Below are positions 33,872 through 42,162 of a stretch of DNA of 64,000 nt, piece after piece. The DNA lies in assembly GCF_001428825.1 (NCBI RefSeq), contig NZ_LMIT01000010.1:814591-878590 (forward strand), read 5' to 3'. The stretch's first letter is position 1, and each line of letters opens with the position of its first letter. This stretch comes from Nocardioides sp. Root240. Its GTDB lineage: Bacteria; Actinomycetota; Actinomycetes; Propionibacteriales; Nocardioidaceae. A program made the position numbers and the translations under genes. The notes beneath the pieces were generated by a model. The model saw nothing but the letters and a program-made list of their open reading frames with translations. It made no database searches and was not told where the DNA came from.

Positions 33872-36800
33872 CAGTGGGTGCGGCCAGTGCGGCCGCCCGC
33901 TCGGCGATCGCGCCGGACCAGGCCTGCTCACCGGTGGCCCGGGCGACCCGGGCGGCGCGCTGCACCAGCTCCCGGGCGGCGTCGAGGTCGCCGTGGGCGG
34001 CCTCGATGTCGGCGATCAGGGCGAGCAGGAAGGGCGTCATGACCCGGGTGCCGTCGAAGGTGTAGTCCTCCAGCGCCTGCCGTACTACGAGCCGCGGATC
34101 GTCCTCCCCCGGCTCGCCCGACAGCGTGCGTGCCCACACCGCGATGATCCGTGCGACGGCGGCCCACTGCTCGCTGCCGGCGGCGACGAAGTCGCGGTCG
34201 ACGCCGTCGGCCAGCTCGGCGGTGCCGTCGAGGCGACCGAGGATGGCGGCACTCTCGACGACGGCGATCCGCGCGACGAGGACGTCGAACAAGCTGTTGC
34301 GGGCGTGCGCGAGCTCGAAGGCGTGGCGGATGTGGGCGTCGCACTCCTCGGCGCGACCGCGACAGGCCTCGCCGAGCGCCATCCAGCACAGCACCCGCGG
34401 GTGGAAGAAGTGCAACGGGTCGGTCAGCGTCTCGGGCGGCGCGAAGGTGTCGAGCATGTGCTGCCCGGCGCTCACCAGCTCGTCGACGTCGCCCCGCAGC
34501 GAGGCACTCATCACCTGCACGATGTGGCTGACGAGCCCGATGTCGGGATCACCCGTCCGCAGGTGCTCCTCGTGCAGGCCGGCGCCGATCACCATCGCCT
34601 CGTCGATCCGGCCGTGCGCGACCAGCACCTGGCACTGCATCGCGACGGCGCTGTAGAAGCTGCGCCCCTTGAGGTCCTGACCGATCTCGAACGCCCGCCG
34701 GACCGACTCCGTCGCATCCGCGCCGGCCATCCCGCCGACGATCGACTGCGCGCCGGCGAGGTGCAGCCAGAGCGTCACCTGCCGGTCCAGGTACGCCGGC
34801 TCGGCGGGCAGTCGTTCGCAGACCTGGATCGCCTTGCGGGTCAGGTCGACGATGTCGGCGTACGCCGAGCGGTCCATCGCCCGCCGGACGGCGCCCTCCA
34901 CGAGGGCGAGCGCCACCACCGGATCCAGCTCGGTGCCCGCCTGCCAGGCGTGGTCGGCGGTCGAGATCGCCAGCTCGTACGGCGAGGACGCCAACCCGGG
35001 CGCCCGCCGGGCCGCGATGGCAGCGTGCACACGGGACCGCTCCGCGCCGGACAGCTGGGCGAGCAGCGCGTCACGGAGCAGGCCGTGGCTGAACCGGAGG
35101 GCACCCGGCCGGTGGGACAGCTCGTCGACCAGTCCGGCCTGCCACGCGGGCTGCAGGCGCGCGCGCACCGCGGAGATGGGCAGGTCGACGACGTCGGCCA
35201 GGTCGGCGACCGCGAACTCCGGACCGATCACCGCCGCCGCCTCGAGCACCCGCCGGCAGGCGGGATCGAGCGCGTCGAGGCGTCGTCCGACGACCCCGAC
35301 GACCGTGCTCGGGACCGTCGCGCCGGCGTCGGCGCCCGCCAGGCTGCGCGCCATCTCCTTGACGTAGAAGGGGTTCCCGCCGGCCCGGCGCCACACCTCG
35401 GCCGCCACCCCGGAGGCGACCGGGGCGCCGGCCGTCGCCTCCACGAGGCTCACCGCCGCGGCCTCGTCGAGTCCGCCGAGGTGGACGACGCCGCGGTCGC
35501 AGGACCGGGCCAGGCGGTCGAAGGCGGCCCGGTTCATCGGCCGCTCGGAGCCGAACCAGGTCCACGTCCCGACCACCTGCACCGGCAGGCGGGGGAACTC
35601 CGCGGCCACGAGGGCGAGCACGTCGAGGGACTCCTCGTCGGCGTGCTGGAGGTCATCGACCACGACGACCAGTGAGGCGTGCGCGGCGAGGATCCGCAGC
35701 GCGGTGACGATCCCCTCGACGAGGGCGAAGCCGGACGCCGGGGCGCGTTCGTCGACGGCACCGGTGTCGTCCCACTCGGGGACCAGCGCGGCGACGAGGT
35801 CGGGCGCCTCGGCCAGCACGGCCTTCCGCCCAGCCTCTCCGGCCGCACTCCCGGCCTGGCGCAGGACCTGTATCCACGTCCACAGCAGCGGGAGACGCAC
35901 CCCGCTGGGGTGTCCGGCCCACGCCACGACGGCTCCCGCGGCTCGCGCCCGGTCGGTGGCGACCTGCACCAGCGCGGTCTTGCCGATCCCGCTCTCCCCG
36001 GTCACGAGCATCAGGCCGCCGCCCGCGGCGACGCCGACACCCGTGACGAGGTCCAGCTCGGCGTCGCGTCCCACGAACAGCGGCGGTACGACGGCCACGG
36101 GCCGCGCGACCGGCGACGCGGGCGCCTCCTCCCGGACCTGCCGCAGCACGGCACGCAGCCCCTCCCCCGGCGACGCACCGACCTCCTCCTCGAGGACGGC
36201 CGTGGCCCGGTCGAAGGCGCGCAGGGCATCGGCGGTCCGGTGCGCCTGGTGCAGGGCGAGCACCAGATGTCCCCAGAGCCGCTCCTGCAGCGGGTGCTCG
36301 GCGACCGCCGCCTCGAGCTCCGGCACCAGGTCGGCGCCGACGCCGAGCTGCAGCCCGGCGTCGAAGCGGGCCTCGACGGCAGCAGCGCGGAGGGCCTCGA
36401 ACCGGATCGCCTCGGTCGCGGCGAACTCCTGCGCCGCGAACTCCCCGAACGGGTCGCCCTGCCACAGCGCGAGGGCAGCGACCAGGTCGTCCTCGGCTGC
36501 CCGGGCATCGCCCCGGACCAGGGCGGCTCGTCCGGTCACGACGAGGTCCTCGAAGCAGAACAGGTCGACGGTGTCGCCCTCGAGCAGGTCGAGCTGGTAG
36601 CCGTGCGGGCGCGAGACCAGCCGCGCGGGGCCCGCACCACCGGCGGTCGCGTCGAGCACCCGGCGCAGGTTGGCGACGTACGAGCGGACCGAGGTCAGCG
36701 TCTTGGCCGGCGCGGACTCCGCCCACACCGCGTCGACGATGCGGTCGACGCTGACCACCGATCCGCGGTGGGCGAGGAGGACGGCCAGCACGCAGCGCTG

Positions 36801-36875
36801 CTTGGGGCCTCCGAGCGCCAGGGGCGTTCCGGCCTCGCTGGCGGCCACGGCGCCCGACAGGAAGTAGTCGACCAT
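33861..36875 (-). CDS. SARP/AfsR-like regulator with BTAD and ATPase domains
   Basis: Protein of 1004 residues. An OmpR-type winged helix is at about 15-100 (LAVLLAHRGSVVSVDRIVDA; TSVRSYVANLRRVLD), a bacterial transcriptional activation (BTAD) domain at about 105-250, an AAA/STAND ATPase at about 270-600 (Walker A GESGIGKTA, Walker B LVVVVDDLQHAD), and a TPR-like helical C-terminus. This is the AfsR/large-SARP architecture. SARPs bind direct heptamer repeats with 11-bp period. Such repeats stand before the RTX gene and both LpqN-like genes flanking this gene, so it is probably a local activator of surface proteins rather than of antibiotic synthesis. The ATPase/TPR part may gate activity by a ligand. 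Confidence 0.9.
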   Translation of the reverse strand: MVDYFLSGAVAASEAGTPLALGGPKQRCVLAVLLAHRGSVVSVDRIVDAVWAESAPAKTLTSVRSYVANLRRVLDATAGGAGPARLVSRPHGYQLDLLEGDTVDLFCFEDLVVTGRAALVRGDARAAEDDLVAALALWQGDPFGEFAAQEFAATEAIRFEALRAAAVEARFDAGLQLGVGADLVPELEAAVAEHPLQERLWGHLVLALHQAHRTADALRAFDRATAVLEEEVGASPGEGLRAVLRQVREEAPASPVARPVAVVPPLFVGRDAELDLVTGVGVAAGGGLMLVTGESGIGKTALVQVATDRARAAGAVVAWAGHPSGVRLPLLWTWIQVLRQAGSAAGEAGRKAVLAEAPDLVAALVPEWDDTGAVDERAPASGFALVEGIVTALRILAAHASLVVVVDDLQHADEESLDVLALVAAEFPRLPVQVVGTWTWFGSERPMNRAAFDRLARSCDRGVVHLGGLDEAAAVSLVEATAGAPVASGVAAEVWRRAGGNPFYVKEMARSLAGADAGATVPSTVVGVVGRRLDALDPACRRVLEAAAVIGPEFAVADLADVVDLPISAVRARLQPAWQAGLVDELSHRPGALRFSHGLLRDALLAQLSGAERSRVHAAIAARRAPGLASSPYELAISTADHAWQAGTELDPVVALALVEGAVRRAMDRSAYADIVDLTRKAIQVCERLPAEPAYLDRQVTLWLHLAGAQSIVGGMAGADATESVRRAFEIGQDLKGRSFYSAVAMQCQVLVAHGRIDEAMVIGAGLHEEHLRTGDPDIGLVSHIVQVMSASLRGDVDELVSAGQHMLDTFAPPETLTDPLHFFHPRVLCWMALGEACRGRAEECDAHIRHAFELAHARNSLFDVLVARIAVVESAAILGRLDGTAELADGVDRDFVAAGSEQWAAVARIIAVWARTLSGEPGEDDPRLVVRQALEDYTFDGTRVMTPFLLALIADIEAAHGDLDAARELVQRAARVARATGEQAWSGAIAERAAALAAPTATA

Positions 36876-36939
36876 CTCTCCCGATCCACAGCACGACGTA
36901 CGGGTCCCCCGGCTCGAACCCTAGCGAGGCCGCCGCCCG

Positions 36940-36982
36940 CGCAGGCCGGTTCCAATCAGATTCCAAGCGCCCTACCTAGATT
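36940..36982 (+). promoter_or_regulatory. SARP-type heptamer array and -10 box of the second LpqN-like operon
   Basis: CGCAGGC (36940-36946), TCCAATC (36951-36957) and TCCAAGC (36962-36968): three heptamers at exactly 11-bp intervals, then eight bases to TAGATT (36977-36982). The eight-base distance to -10 is the classical SARP promoter spacing. The array also lies 65-107 bases upstream of the divergent SARP gene start. Confidence 0.75.
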
Positions 36983-37043
36983 CCTCGTCAGTCGCAGCGT
37001 CGTGGGGGCGCTGCGGCGTGCCCCCATCCCCCCAGGAGCCCCC

Positions 37044-37733
37044 GTGAAGAAGCCGTCCCGCCTTGCCGTCGTCCCGACCGTCCTGCTCCTCGCCCTCGGC
37101 CTCGCGGCCTGCGGTGACGACAAGACGGATGCGGACGCCAGGAAGACGCCCAGTGCGTCCCCGACCAGCAGCTCCCCCTCGGCCGACGACAGCAGCGAAC
37201 CACCCGCCGCAGAGCCGACGACGATCCCCGAGTACCTCGAGCAGGCCGGCGTCCAGCAGACCCTCCTCGACCGCGAGAACGACGAGATCGCCGTCGAGAT
37301 CCCCGTCCCCGACGGCTGGAGCCCGACCGACGCGTACGCCGACGCCGCGTCGTACGGCGCCATCGCGTTCGACGGCGCCGCCGACGCGAACGACCCGCCG
37401 CGGGTGCTGGGCATCCTCGCGCGGCTGGACGGCGACGCCGATCCGGCGAAGATCCTCGAGTACGCACCCGGCGAGCTGCAGGCCCTGGAGGGGTTCACCC
37501 CGATGAACATGGGTGGCGACGCCAGCACCCTCGGCGGGTTCGACGCGGTCCAGCTCGGTGGCACCTACACCGACGGCGGCCAGGAGCTCGTCGTCGCCCA
37601 GAAGACCGTGGTCATCCCGGCCGAGTCCGCGCTCTACGTGCTGCAGCTCAACGCCTACGCACCGAGCGCCGAGCTCGACGCCCTGGTGGCCGCGATGAAG
37701 GTCATCGACGAGCAGACCACGATCACGCCGTGA
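37044..37733 (+). CDS. LpqN-like lipoprotein (copy 2)
   Basis: Lipoprotein of 229 residues from GTG 37044 (CCAGGAG upstream), lipobox LAAC near residue 20, Ser/Pro/Asp linker, then a domain closely matching copy 1: TTIPEYLEQAGVQQ, PDGWSPTDAYADAASYGAIA, PPRVLGILARLDGDADPAKI, QKTVVIPAESALYVLQLNAY. It heads a four-gene operon in which each stop overlaps the next GTG (37730, 39097, 39378). The paralogy and matching promoters indicate duplication of a regulated gene around the SARP gene. Confidence 0.83.
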   Translation: MKKPSRLAVVPTVLLLALGLAACGDDKTDADARKTPSASPTSSSPSADDSSEPPAAEPTTIPEYLEQAGVQQTLLDRENDEIAVEIPVPDGWSPTDAYADAASYGAIAFDGAADANDPPRVLGILARLDGDADPAKILEYAPGELQALEGFTPMNMGGDASTLGGFDAVQLGGTYTDGGQELVVAQKTVVIPAESALYVLQLNAYAPSAELDALVAAMKVIDEQTTITP

Positions 37734-39100
37734 GGACCGCCCTGACCACTCTGCCGGTACTGCTGGCCCTCGGCCTCCTCGCCGGATGTGGCGGAGGCGG
37801 CGGCGGGACCGCGTCGACCGACGAGAAGTCGTCCGACCCCACCGCGTCCCCCGCCGCCGCCATCGAGATCTCCGGTGACGCGTCCGCGCCCGTGAACGCC
37901 CTGGCCATCAAGGCGATCGGCGACCTGCAGTCGTTCTGGAAGGACGCCTTCCCCACGCTGTACGGCACCGACTACACCGACGTCGACGGCGGTCTCTACG
38001 CCCTGACGCCGGACTCGACCGAGGGTCCGGAGTGCGCGTCGAGCTATGCCGACGTGCAGGGCAACGCCTTCTACTGCAAGCTCGACGACTCGGTGGCCTG
38101 GGACGCCGACGAGCTGTTGCCGGACCTCCGGGAGAAGTACGGCGACTTCGTCATCCCGATCGTGCTGGCCCACGAGTGGGGCCACGCCCTGCAGCAGCGG
38201 TCCGGCTTCTTCGACCAGAACCAGCTGACCGTCTCCTCCGAGCTGCAGGCGGACTGCTTCGCCGGCGCGTGGGCGCAGCACGCCCAGGAGTCCGGTGCCT
38301 TCGACGTGACGGCTGCCGACCTCGACACCGCACTCGCCGGCATCCTGGACCTGCGCGACACCCCCGGCACGAACAGCATGGACCCCTCCGCGCACGGCAG
38401 CGGCTTCGACCGCGTCAGCGCCTTCCAGGACGGCTTCGACCAGGGCGTCGCCCGGTGCAAGGGGCACGCGGACGGCGAGCCCGCCGTGCTGGAGCTGCCG
38501 TTCAACGACGCGGCGGACGAGGCCCGCGGCGGCGATGCGCCGTACGACCAGATCATCTCCGGCGTGCCCTACGACCTCGAGGACTTCTGGTCGCAGCTCT
38601 ACCCCGAGCTCGCCGACGGCGAGAGGTGGACGCCCCTCAAGGGCTACGAGCCGTTCGACCCCGCGAACGCGCCGCCGTGCGGCGACGCCGACACCTCGAC
38701 GTACGTCCTCTTCTACTGCGTCCCCGACGACTACGTCGGCTTCGACAACGTCACCGACATGCCCCGCATCTACGAGCAGGGCGGCGACTACGCCGTCGCC
38801 ACGCTGCTCGCGACGCAGTGGGGCCTGGCCGCGCTCGCGCGTGCCGGCGTCGAGGTGGACGAGAAGGAGGCGACCCGGATCACCGACTGCTTCGCCGGCG
38901 GCTACACGGCCAGCGTGATCCTCCACAACCGGGCGAAGACCAGCAGCTACAGCATCTCGCCGGGCGACCTCGACGAGGGCATCAAGGCGCTGCTGGTCTT
39001 CCGCGGTCCGGGCGACTCGGACCGCCAGGGTGCCGGCTACGACCGGGTGAAGGCCTTCCGGCAGGGCGTGCTGGACGGAGCGTCGTCGTGCCTCCGGTGA
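37730..39100 (+). CDS. lipoprotein neutral zinc metallopeptidase with a duplicated, inactivated second domain
   Basis: Protein of 456 residues from GTG 37730, lipobox LAGC near residue 20. The first domain has the zinc motif HEWGH (in VLAHEWGHALQQRSGFFD) and a downstream ELQADCFAGAW, as in the YpfJ/neutral zinc metallopeptidase family. The second domain repeats the layout (DLEDFWSQLYPELADGERWT against DLQSFWKDAFPTLYGTDYTD; RITDCFAGGYTASV against ELQADCFAGAWAQH) but has TQWGL in place of HEWGH, so it cannot bind zinc in the same way. Internal duplication with loss of one active site suggests a pseudoenzyme half. Substrate unknown. Confidence 0.85.
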   Translation: MRTALTTLPVLLALGLLAGCGGGGGGTASTDEKSSDPTASPAAAIEISGDASAPVNALAIKAIGDLQSFWKDAFPTLYGTDYTDVDGGLYALTPDSTEGPECASSYADVQGNAFYCKLDDSVAWDADELLPDLREKYGDFVIPIVLAHEWGHALQQRSGFFDQNQLTVSSELQADCFAGAWAQHAQESGAFDVTAADLDTALAGILDLRDTPGTNSMDPSAHGSGFDRVSAFQDGFDQGVARCKGHADGEPAVLELPFNDAADEARGGDAPYDQIISGVPYDLEDFWSQLYPELADGERWTPLKGYEPFDPANAPPCGDADTSTYVLFYCVPDDYVGFDNVTDMPRIYEQGGDYAVATLLATQWGLAALARAGVEVDEKEATRITDCFAGGYTASVILHNRAKTSSYSISPGDLDEGIKALLVFRGPGDSDRQGAGYDRVKAFRQGVLDGASSCLR

Positions 39101-39381
39101 CGCCCGAGCAGACGCCGGCACCCACGCCGCCGGAGCAGACGACGGCGCAGTGGGTGCTGGCCGCGGCCCACCCGCGGTTCCTGCTCGAGCTGGCGGCCGG
39201 CTACCCGGTCGTGCTCAAGCAGTTCGTCCAGCTCTGCCTGCTGCTCACCTATCCGGGCTGGTTGTTCTTCCTCGCGATGTACCTGCCGGTCTGGGTCGTC
39301 GGGAAGATCCTGTACGGCGTGCTGTGGGTGCTGTTCTGGCCGCTCCGCGCCTCGCAGAAGCGCGACGAGCCGGCGCCGTGA
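39097..39381 (+). CDS. small membrane protein in the LpqN/metallopeptidase operon
   Basis: Protein of 94 residues from GTG 39097, which overlaps the metallopeptidase stop. Pro/Thr-rich N-terminus, then hydrophobic segments VVLKQFVQLCLLLTYPGWLF and FLAMYLPVWVVGKILYGVLW, probably two membrane helices. No family recognised. It is translationally coupled to both neighbours and may anchor or assist the metallopeptidase. Confidence 0.6.
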   Translation: MTPEQTPAPTPPEQTTAQWVLAAAHPRFLLELAAGYPVVLKQFVQLCLLLTYPGWLFFLAMYLPVWVVGKILYGVLWVLFWPLRASQKRDEPAP

Positions 39382-40268
39382 TCGGTCGCAGGGGTCCGGT
39401 CCTCGAGGTCGGCCCGGGCCCGTACCGCGCCGGCGACACGGTGGCCGCCACGGTGGTGGTCCCGCGGTCGATCGAGGGCATCCACGCGGCGCGGGTCGAG
39501 CTCGGCTACGTCAACGGCTTCCGGCACGTGTGGGTCGGTGCCGCCGCCGACAGCGGCCCGGGGACGACGAAGGACGCTCACGCCTGGGTGCCCGTCGTCG
39601 ACCGGCCGCTCGACGCGACCGGCGGCGTGCTCGTCGAAGGACGGCACCTCGCCGCCTTCCAGGTCCCGGCCGGGGCACCGGGCTCGTCCGGGACCGCCGG
39701 ACCCCACCACCGCACCGTCGCTTGGCAGGTCCGGCTGCGGATCGAGCGCCGCGGACGGGACGTCGCCGTCGACGTACCGCTGACCGTGGTGGTCGCCGCA
39801 CCGGACCCGGCACCCGAGCGGGCCGACCTGCCGCTGGTCCAGGGCGAGCGCAGGACGGCCGACTCCGTGCTGTTCGACATCGCCGCCGAGCGCACCTGCT
39901 ACCTCCCCGGCAGCGAGGTCCGCGGCGTGCTCGGGCTGACCTCACGCGACCCGGTCGCACGCACCGCGCTGGTGGCCGCGTGGTTCCAGGAGCTGCTCGA
40001 CTCGCACCCGCTCGAGAAGGTGCCCCCGACCGGCGCCAGCGAGGCCCACCTGCCGCGGCCGATGATCCCCGTCGCGAAGGGCGTGTCGCTGGTCCAGGGA
40101 CGTCGCGTGGAGCTGCCGTTCACGCTGCCGCTGCCGACCGGCATCGACCCGACCACCGACGCCGTGCACTCCTCGCTGCGCTGGAACGTCGAGTTCAAGG
40201 TCGAGTTCTCCGGCCTGACCGGCGAGATCGTGCGCGCGCGGCTGCCGATCGTCGTGCACACCGCCTGA
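39378..40268 (+). CDS. beta-sandwich protein, possibly arrestin-like
   Basis: Protein of 296 residues from GTG 39378 (GTGA overlap). It has no signal peptide. Strand-rich sequence with GPYRAGDTVAATVVV near the N-terminus and CYLPGSEVRGVLGLTSRDPV in the middle: two halves, each opening with a G-D/S-x-V-x-G/A-x-V pattern typical of arrestin-N-like or SpoOM-like folds. The C-terminus SSLRWNVEFKVEFSGLTGEI fits such a fold. Assignment is by pattern only. It closes the four-gene operon. Confidence 0.5.
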   Translation: MIGRRGPVLEVGPGPYRAGDTVAATVVVPRSIEGIHAARVELGYVNGFRHVWVGAAADSGPGTTKDAHAWVPVVDRPLDATGGVLVEGRHLAAFQVPAGAPGSSGTAGPHHRTVAWQVRLRIERRGRDVAVDVPLTVVVAAPDPAPERADLPLVQGERRTADSVLFDIAAERTCYLPGSEVRGVLGLTSRDPVARTALVAAWFQELLDSHPLEKVPPTGASEAHLPRPMIPVAKGVSLVQGRRVELPFTLPLPTGIDPTTDAVHSSLRWNVEFKVEFSGLTGEIVRARLPIVVHTA

Positions 40269-40279
40269 CCCGGCCGGCG

Positions 40280-41041
40280 TCAGGCCTGCACGAGCTCTGA
40301 TGCCAACGAGCCCGCCCGCGCGCAGACCAGGTCGACCAGCAGCGGATGCGGGCCGATCACGTCGGCGACGACGCTCGCGCCGGCGGCGAGGGCGTCGTGG
40401 CGGGCCTTGCGGTGGAAGTACCCCGTCGCCATCAGGTACGGCGACACCGCGTCCCCGGCGCGCACGACGTCGTGCAGGCGCGGGCCCAGCCCCGACAGGG
40501 TGGCGAGGCGGACCGGTGCCTCCCAGGCGTCGGCGAGCAGCGCAGCCGCTCCCTCCAGGTCGGCGGTGGCGAGCGGGTCCGAGGAGCCGGCCGCCACGAG
40601 GACGACCGGCTGGCCGGGGACGGCGCCGGCGGCGCGCAGGCGGTCGACCTGGGCACGGGCGAGCAACGGGTCGGGCCCGAGGCTGCTGCCGAGACGCACG
40701 AGGCCGGGGTCCGGCGAGCCGAGCACGGCGGCGGGGAGGTCGTGGCGCAGGTGGTAGCCGGTGGAGAGCAGCAGCGGCACGACCACGGTCGGGGCGCAGA
40801 CGCCGGCGGCCACGTCGGCGAAGAGGGGCGCGCACAGCTCGACGTAGGACGTCGTGGCGGGCACGCCCAGACGCAGGCCGGCCGCCTCGGTGACGGCCGC
40901 GGCGACGAGGTTGCCGGCCGCCGTACGCGTCCCGTGGGCGACCGTGATCAGCCGCGCGGGGCTCTTGACGGAGCTTGCGTCATAGTCTCCGTGGGCTTGA
41001 GCCCACGGAGACAATGACGTCAGCTCGGGCGTTCTCGTCAC
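40280..41041 (-). CDS. CbiX-like sirohydrochlorin chelatase
   Basis: Protein of 253 residues from GTG 41041. LITVAHGTR with the metal-site His is near residue 35; the second His cluster is STGYHLRHDLP. The fold is that of CbiX/SirB, which inserts iron (or cobalt) into sirohydrochlorin. In this operon it supplies siroheme for NirB. Odd feature: the first 30 residues (ELTSLSPWAQAHGDYDASSV) are encoded by the second copy of the 40-bp palindromic element, so the element has become an N-terminal extension. The start overlaps the hemD-like stop. Confidence 0.85.
   Translation of the reverse strand: MTRTPELTSLSPWAQAHGDYDASSVKSPARLITVAHGTRTAAGNLVAAAVTEAAGLRLGVPATTSYVELCAPLFADVAAGVCAPTVVVPLLLSTGYHLRHDLPAAVLGSPDPGLVRLGSSLGPDPLLARAQVDRLRAAGAVPGQPVVLVAAGSSDPLATADLEGAAALLADAWEAPVRLATLSGLGPRLHDVVRAGDAVSPYLMATGYFHRKARHDALAAGASVVADVIGPHPLLVDLVCARAGSLASELVQA
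40979..41018. repeat. 40-bp palindromic element, copy 2, translated as the N-terminus of the CbiX-like protein
   Basis: Same length, loop (TTGA) and orientation as copy 1 at 19422-19461. Outer arms GTCATAG and CAATGAC, inner arms CTCCGTGGGC and GCCCACGGAG. The copies differ at a few bases, mostly in pairs that still base-pair, so the hairpin seems to be maintained. Confidence 0.8.
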
Positions 41042-42162
41042 GAGGTCACCGCCAGGCGGTACCCGCGCTTCACGACGGTCTGGATGCAGCGGGTGCCGAG
41101 CGCGGCGCGGAGCCGGGCGACGGCCATCTCGACGGCGTGCTCGGAGCCGGCGGTGCCGGAGGGCAGCGCGCCGAGCAGGTCGCGGCGCGAGACCACGGTG
41201 CCGGGGTTGACCAGCAGCGCCTGCAGCACGGCGTACGGCGCCGGCGACAGCTTCACCTCGACGCCGTCGAGCAGCACGTCGTCGCCGTGGAGCAGCAGAG
41301 TGTGACCGGCGACCTCGAGCGAGGTGCCGGCGGCGCGCGAGGGCAGCTCGGTCTCGAGCTGCTTGACCATCGCGGCCAGGCGCGAGCGCTCGGGGTAGAT
41401 CGAGGGCACGCCCCACATCTCGAAGGCGGCGGCGGTGACGGGTCCGACGCAGGAGGCGACGACGTCGGCCTGGAACGCGGTGACCAGCTCGTCGCGGTGG
41501 CCGGTGGAGCCGGCGGCGTCCATCATCGCGGCGATCGCGGGGGCGGCGGTGAAGGTGACCGCGTGGACGCGGCGTTCGGCGATCTGCTCGATCAGGCCGA
41601 ACATCGGCTCGGGGTCGGCGGCACCCTCGACGCGGTAGACCGCGACGGTGGTGACCTCGGCGCCCAGCCGGCGCAGTGCGTGGGCTGCCATGGACAGCGA
41701 CTGGCCGTGCTCCTGGACGACGATCCGGACGCCGTCGAGGCGACGGCCGCGCAGGTGGCCGAGCACGTCCTCGAACGCCTCGGACTCCGGCGCCCACAGC
41801 TCGCGCAGGCCGAACCGGCGCAGCGCACCGACGCTCTTGGGCCCGCGCGCCAGGATCTCGGCCGAGCCGAGGTGGGTCACCAGGTCGTCGAGCAGACCCC
41901 AGCGCTCGGCGGCCGTGAACCACGACTTGAGCCCGATGCCGGTGGTCGCGACGAAGATGTCGACGGGCTGCGAGAGCACGTCCTTGGTGGCCGCGAGCAG
42001 GCCGACCTCGTCGATGCGGTTCGGGTCGACGGACAGCGCAGGCGCGTGGATCACCTCGGCGCCGCGGCGTTCCAGCAGGCTGATCTGCTCCTCGGCCCGG
42101 CGCGCAGCCGTCACCCCGATCCTGAATCCGGTGAGGGGCTGCTCGCTGGTCGGCACCGTCAC
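41038..42162 (-). CDS. uroporphyrinogen-III synthase domain fused to an OmpR-type winged helix
   Basis: Protein of 374 residues from GTG 42162. Residues 1-265 are a HemD-like domain (RIGVTAARRAEEQISLLERR; VQEHGQSLSMAAHALRRLGA; TFTAAPAIAAMMDAA). The last 100 residues are a winged helix: KLSPAPYAVLQALLVNPGTV then SEHAVEMAVARLRAALGTR, ending VVKRGYRLAV. The same fusion lies beside nitrite reductase genes in mycobacteria, where it is treated as a nitrate-assimilation regulator. It may both bind a tetrapyrrole intermediate and control transcription. It overlaps nirD and the CbiX-like gene by GTGA on both sides. Confidence 0.88.
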   Translation of the reverse strand: MTVPTSEQPLTGFRIGVTAARRAEEQISLLERRGAEVIHAPALSVDPNRIDEVGLLAATKDVLSQPVDIFVATTGIGLKSWFTAAERWGLLDDLVTHLGSAEILARGPKSVGALRRFGLRELWAPESEAFEDVLGHLRGRRLDGVRIVVQEHGQSLSMAAHALRRLGAEVTTVAVYRVEGAADPEPMFGLIEQIAERRVHAVTFTAAPAIAAMMDAAGSTGHRDELVTAFQADVVASCVGPVTAAAFEMWGVPSIYPERSRLAAMVKQLETELPSRAAGTSLEVAGHTLLLHGDDVLLDGVEVKLSPAPYAVLQALLVNPGTVVSRRDLLGALPSGTAGSEHAVEMAVARLRAALGTRCIQTVVKRGYRLAVTS

